Shown: one piece after another, positions 59,461-64,000 of the stretch | How the letters are laid out: every line of letters starts with the position of its first letter | Position numbering within the stretch: position 1 is the stretch's first letter | Source of the DNA: Sinotaia quadrata | Taxonomy: Eukaryota > Mollusca > Gastropoda > Architaenioglossa > Viviparidae | Direction of reading: 5' to 3' | Assembly (NCBI GenBank): GCA_028829895.1 | Contig: CM054180.1 | Coordinates: forward strand, 113,157,135 to 113,221,134 | DNA length: 64,000 nucleotides | Notes under the pieces: generated by a model | The model's input: only the letters and a program-made list of their open reading frames with translations | What the model was told of the DNA's origin: nothing | The model's database searches: none | Translations under genes and position numbers: made by a program

Positions 59461-60071
59461 TTCAGAGATATGACCATTTGCTTGTTTACGTTTTCTGTAA
59501 TAAACTTCGTTAATGCTGTTTTTTGGCTAAAATTTGCTGAAATGGTCATTTTCAGCCTCCAATAATTTCCACATTTTCTTTGCAATGCCTTTAGAAAAAA
59601 ATAGGCATTAACTATATGGTACATGATTTAATAATATGCATTTTGGATGTACTTTGTGCATCAGTTGCATATGTTATGATGCCATGAATGTTCCTTTTTG
59701 TTGCGTTTTGCCAGCAATTTTATGAAACAAAAGCCTATTTTCTTTTGCAATTTATAATAAACTGAAAAGTAAATTTTGCATTATATCTGGTTTTTCTTGT
59801 TGTATGTCACTATTAGATTGTTTTTCAGTGAGGTTTATATCTTGCTTGTAATAAACTTGTAAAATCACACATTCATTACGTCTAAAAAAAGTTGACCACA
59901 AATAACGACACTAAATTTGTGATATCTCAAAAAGTATTATAGCTATCATCATAATTTTTTCTGTACAACCTTATTTCATCAGAACACACATTTTGAGCAT
60001 AAAACATTTGTACAATATCAAGGAGAAAAAAATGAGTGGGACTACCTAGTAGTACGCATCCTGTTTCAGTC

Positions 60072-60153
60072 ATGGCTTCCACGTGCGAAACACGCGTTGA
60101 CGCTACCGCTGATTTTTCTCACATTTTATGTGAACAATTAAAACCTCTTATCA
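60072..60153 (+). other. Candidate first coding exon in the outer TIR element
   Basis: Same 27 codons and donor as 57,949-58,030. The segment carrying the possible later exon is replaced by unrelated AT-rich sequence in this copy. Confidence 0.45.
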
Positions 60154-61871
60154 GTAAGATCTTTTGTAAGCATTTAATAATGATTACTCTGTGATTAGTT
60201 TATTTGTAAACATATCTCTATTTTTAAAGCAGAATTATTCATTTTGTCCTCACCATCACTACCAATTCCGTAGTTTGAAAATAGGTTAGTCGGTGCGTCA
60301 CTCTATCGCGAAAGTTTGATTGCTATTTCCTTGCAATATATATTTTGAAGTCGCAGATCGTATTTAAATATATTATTTTATTTAGTTAGTTAATTTTAGT
60401 CAAGATGGTTATCTTATTATTTAGAAAAATCGTTTTCTTACGACGATAATTTAAAAAAGAAAAGATAACTCTTGATGCAAAAATAGTAAACAACCGAAAC
60501 ACTTCAGACTTGGGTCTGTGAAATGTTTTTTTCAAGCAGTGGATTTACAATAATGCTAATAAGATATTTATTTCGTGAATGCTTTTATATTCATATATTT
60601 TAAATAATTTTATCCTGTTTGTTTTAAATTTGAACATAATGTTATCTTAATTTTAAAAATTGTATGGCTTATGCCTTTGTTTTGGTTTCACGATCTTTTA
60701 ATTTTTTTGTTGGTACATAAATTAAGAATAAGTTAACATGAAGATTTTATATCACATTATTAAAATGTCGATTAAATATTTTATGGTATGTTCTATGAAG
60801 CTGATGAACAGTATGTCAAACATGTTTTTATATCTATGAATTATGCGTAAAGAATACCATGTATACAGTTTTAAAGATTTTTTTTAAATATGAAAGTTTC
60901 TATTGTGTAAAAAGTACTAATTCAGATAAAAGGTTATAAATAAATTTTCTGTCTTTAGATAAATAGATAACTTCATGCTGATCATTTTAATAGGTGAACC
61001 AAAACTGTATGATGTTACTTTCAGAGATGTGACTGTTTATCCGTTTTAATTTTATTTGTAAATAAAAATTGCATGATAAAATGAAAAATGTAACTTAATA
61101 TGTGATTAAACAGAAATTATCTTTATAGATATAGGTAGAGTATAGTTTGCTGATCATTTTGATATGTCAACCAACTCTGTATGATGTATAGTTTCAGAGA
61201 TATGACCGTTTGCTTGTTTACGTTTTCTGTAATAAACTTCGTTAATGCTTTATTTTGGTTAAAATTTGCTGAAATGGTCATTTTCAGCATCCAATAATTT
61301 CCACATTTTCTTTGCAATGCCTTTAGAAAAAAATAGGCATTATCTATATGGTACATGATTTAATAATATGCATTTTGGATGTACTTTGTGCATCAGTTGC
61401 ATATGTTATGATGCCATGAATGTTCCTTTTTGTTGCGTTTTGCCAGCAATTTTATGAAACAAAAGCCCATTTTCTTTTGCAATTTATAATAAACTGAAAA
61501 GTAAATTTTGCATTATATCTGGTTTTTCTTGTTGTATGTCACTATTAGATTGTTTTTCAGTGAGGTTTATATCTTGCTTGTAATAAACTTGTAAAATCAC
61601 ACATTCATTACGTCTAAAAAAAGTTGACCACAAATAACGACACTAAATTTGTGATATCTCAAAAAGTATTATAGCTATCATCATAATTTTTTCTGTACAA
61701 CCTTATTTCATCAGAACACACATTTTGAGCATAAAACATTTGTACAATATCAAGTAGAAAAAAATGAGTGGGACTACCTAATACTATTACATTTGTATAA
61801 AATAACTAGACTTAAAGCATTTTACTTAACAATAATGTAACATTATTGGATAAAGGTATTATATAACATAC

Positions 61872-61998
61872 CAGAGGAAGAAAACTGATTTTCAACTGTC
61901 TCTGCCTCAGCATACAGTTCATCTTTCATCACAGATGGTGGAGATTTATTAAGAGAAAGTTGAAAATGCTCTCCAGCCATTGTTACCTTTTCCTTGTT
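61872..61998 (-). CDS. Candidate start-codon exon of a minus-strand host gene
   Basis: TTGTTGCAG acceptor, short leader, ATG at 61,980-61,978, then MAGEHFQLSLNKSPPSVMK, DELYAEAETVENQFSSS and a donor G|GTATGT at 61,871. Open throughout; Ser/Glu-rich. It ends in phase 1 and joins in frame to 53,323-53,471. The CpG-rich patch near 63,600 would be its promoter. Not recognised. Confidence 0.5.
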
Positions 61999-62029
61999 CT
62001 GCAACAAACTTGGTGTTAATGTTTGAATG

Positions 62030-63340
62030 TGACAAAACAGTCCACCATCTCATGATTTTATTAGAGCCTACAGTAATATTTTATACCATACTACTAATTC
62101 ATTCAGCCATTGGTTTTTTTTTATGTAATATGGCCAAAGGCAGTCCCTGATATTATGTTTTTACTCTAGCTATTGGAAATGACCTATTTTACGAGTTATG
62201 TATATAGAATTAGAAATGTTTTATACCAAGTATATTGTTACGAATATGATAATACTAGTAATACTCAATAGAGTAATTTTTTTTAAATGTGAAAATTATT
62301 ATTTTGAAAATATTAAAGCAAATAAAAGTTATATATAACTTATCTGATCTTTAGCTATATTATACCATTAATGCCTTTTATGGGAGAACCGTAACTTATT
62401 TATTTATAATTTCTGAGTTTTATTACTTTTAACCATTTAACTGATTTCATTTTCTTTGTAAATAAAAACTGCACAGTAATATAAAAAATTAAAATATCAC
62501 TAAAACAAAAATTAATCTTGTTAGATAGAAATTAGAATAGTGGGTGATCATTTTGATAAATAAACCAACTCTACAGGGCATTTAGTTTAAGAGATATGAC
62601 AATTTTTGTATTTTTGTTTTTTCATTAATAAAATTGTCATTTTCAGCTTCCAATAATTTGTTGCATTGCATTTGGAAAAACAGGCATAGATGCCTGGCAA
62701 ATGATTTAATAAAATCCATTATTAATGTATTTTGTTCATCAGTTACATATATATACTACAATGCCATGAATTTTGTTGCATTTTGCAAGCTATTTTATTA
62801 AACAAAAGCATGTTTTCCTTGGTAATTTATAGGAAACTGAAATATCAAGTCTGCATCAGATCTGCCTGTGGCGTCATGTGTGCAAATCAGTTTTCTGAAT
62901 ATGTGGCTTAAAGAAAAATTATTTTGCAGTAGTTTTTTTGGCCAGGTAAGAAACATAATAGTATACATGTTCAAAAATAAAGAGACAGAAGAAGTGAGAA
63001 TAAAAAAGTTTTATAGATGGGAGAAAGAAATAAGTGAAAGGGAATAATGGAAGTGATAGATTTAAGAACAAAAGTTTATGAATAAAAGTATTTAAACAAG
63101 TCTACTCACATTTTTTTTAAATAATGTGTACATGTATTTAAGTGAGACCTTGTAATTGTTTTTTTTTTAAAGCAAATTCTACACAATCTGTATGATAAAA
63201 TACCACTTGACATTGAATATGGAAACGAGTATACAAAACTAGCAAAATATCAATATATATGACTAGAACAGAAGTAGAGAAATAATGATGTAAATTATAC
63301 CGGTATATTCTGGAATTCTGGCATTGTGGCAACACTAGAG
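62030..63340. other. AT-rich non-coding region with an old TIR-family relic
   Basis: 62,540-62,850 (TGATCATTTTGATAAAT, TGTCATTTTCAGCTTCC, ATGCCATGAATTTTGTTGC) is a diverged copy of the 3' part of the TIR element. Nothing else recognised. Confidence 0.55.
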
Positions 63341-63441
63341 TGGCTCTAAAATAATGACTGCAAACTGTTTAGAGAAATTACATGGGGCCTAATCTGACGA
63401 TTGCCCACTCGATAATCCGTGGGCTGGAGTTGTTGTTGTAC

Positions 63442-63660
63442 CTGATGTTAAGGTGAGGTAGATTCTGGATTAGTTATTTGTTTTACGTTTCTGAGTGCAT
63501 CTGCGTATGTTTGTTTTCCAGTCGCACTGATTTTTTGTGGCTAGTCTGTGTTGTAGTCTGATTTTCGCCGGCCAGACATGTTTGCCACGGACGCACGCAC
63601 ACAGCAAGTAGGCACCACCACCCCTCCCTTTCCACCCTCCCAGCGCGAAAGCCTCATTTC
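63442..63660 (-). promoter_or_regulatory. CpG-rich promoter and 5' UTR exon candidate
   Basis: The only clearly CpG-rich stretch in the last 15 kb (CGCCGGCC, CACGGACGCACGC, CAGCGCGAAAG). On the minus strand a donor CAG|GTACAA at 63,442 could end a non-coding first exon feeding the exon at 61,998. A short ATG frame here stops after 12 codons. Confidence 0.35.
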
Positions 63661-64000
63661 ATTAAGAAGAACCTGCATATATCATTATATGCGTTTAACT
63701 TTTATTAGTTAATGGAAAACATTCGTACTTTTAGGGCCACTTGCAAGAGCTCTTATTTTATGGCATGATTCAGAAAAGTCTCATAACATCTCACTAGTAC
63801 ATTAAACTTATGACGTTATGTACACACAAACCCGCAGCGAAAACATTTACAGTTATGGAAGATGCATATTCATATTGATTATAATTATATACATAGAAAC
63901 TAATAAACTCCCTTTGAGTAAAATATACTGGAAGGCAATACTTTCACATGAATCACTACATACACAAACAGGACGTAAAGAGAAGCTTTCTGTTTTTACC
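63661..64000. other. Non-coding end of window
   Basis: AT-rich, no frame or repeat recognised. Confidence 0.5.

Larger units (their letters stand above)
57347..60049. mobile_element. Inner TIR element, 2,703 bp
   Basis: Same 13-bp ends as the outer element (57,347-57,359 and 60,037-60,049), flanked by GTAGTAC at 57,340-57,346 and 60,050-60,056. The unoccupied version of this target (CCCGTAGTACGCATCC) is present in the inner copy itself at 57,917-57,932. It holds 174-bp internal repeats from 59,065 and a segment (about 58,478-58,920) missing from the outer copy. Confidence 0.9.
56768..61780. mobile_element. Outer TIR element, interrupted by a copy of itself
   Basis: Ends TAGGTAGTCCCAC (56,768-56,780) and GTGGGACTACCTA (61,768-61,780); 7-bp target duplication ATACTAT at 56,761-56,767 and 61,781-61,787. 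Its own sequence is 56,768-57,346 plus 60,057-61,780, about 2.3 kb, with the inner copy between. Contains the short exon-like start at 60,072. Non-autonomous as seen. Confidence 0.88.

Overview
This is a eukaryotic, animal-type window. It is AT-rich, has short exons with ordinary GT-AG introns, piggyBac transposons, solo LTRs, a tRNA-derived SINE-like repeat and many microsatellites. It shows no bacterial gene layout, rRNA, complete tRNA gene or CRISPR array. The species cannot be named from sequence alone; an aquatic invertebrate or fish would fit.

From 1 to about 42,600 the window is a graveyard and tandem array of one multi-exon protein family. Pooling the copies gives this domain order: an ExoX-C-terminal-like domain; a linker exon; a DUF6729-type zinc-ribbon domain; an exon ending in a conserved LK-[L]-D-S-T-K motif; an RNase H-like exon with a YVDRDCC motif and a WHFMRR motif; several C-terminal exons; and a last exon with a CxxC zinc ribbon. 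I read the middle part as a DDE-type transposase-like core. Two subfamilies are present, called A and B here. Copy 1 (97-4,361, B) is a pseudogene. Next come two almost identical 8.23-kb tandem units (7,434-15,659 and 15,660-23,888). Each holds an A copy that has lost the DUF6729 and core exons in frame and is fused in frame to the second half of a B copy. The predicted spliced frame is open for about 846 codons in both units. A third unit starts at 23,889, carries a 1,085-bp piggyBac derivative, has an A copy with a stop codon, and ends in about seven 413-bp tandem copies of the last exon (28,349-31,294). B copy 4 follows (31,351-33,300), then an older copy (33,345-39,917) split by two solo LTRs, then a rearranged minus-strand copy (41,257-42,605).

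A near-complete but frameshifted piggyBac element occupies 42,979-46,156.

From 46,160 to 64,000 the sequence is AT-rich and mostly non-coding. It contains a family of TIR elements (TAGGTAGTCCCAC, 7-bp target duplications), one inserted inside another (56,768-61,780), and a different TIR element (53,713-56,016) inserted into the end of an older relative. Two exons with matching phase (61,872-61,998 and 53,323-53,471, minus strand) below a CpG-rich patch at about 63,440-63,660 suggest a host gene running leftwards, with the transposons in its intron. A possible terminal coding exon lies on the plus strand at 49,508-49,655.
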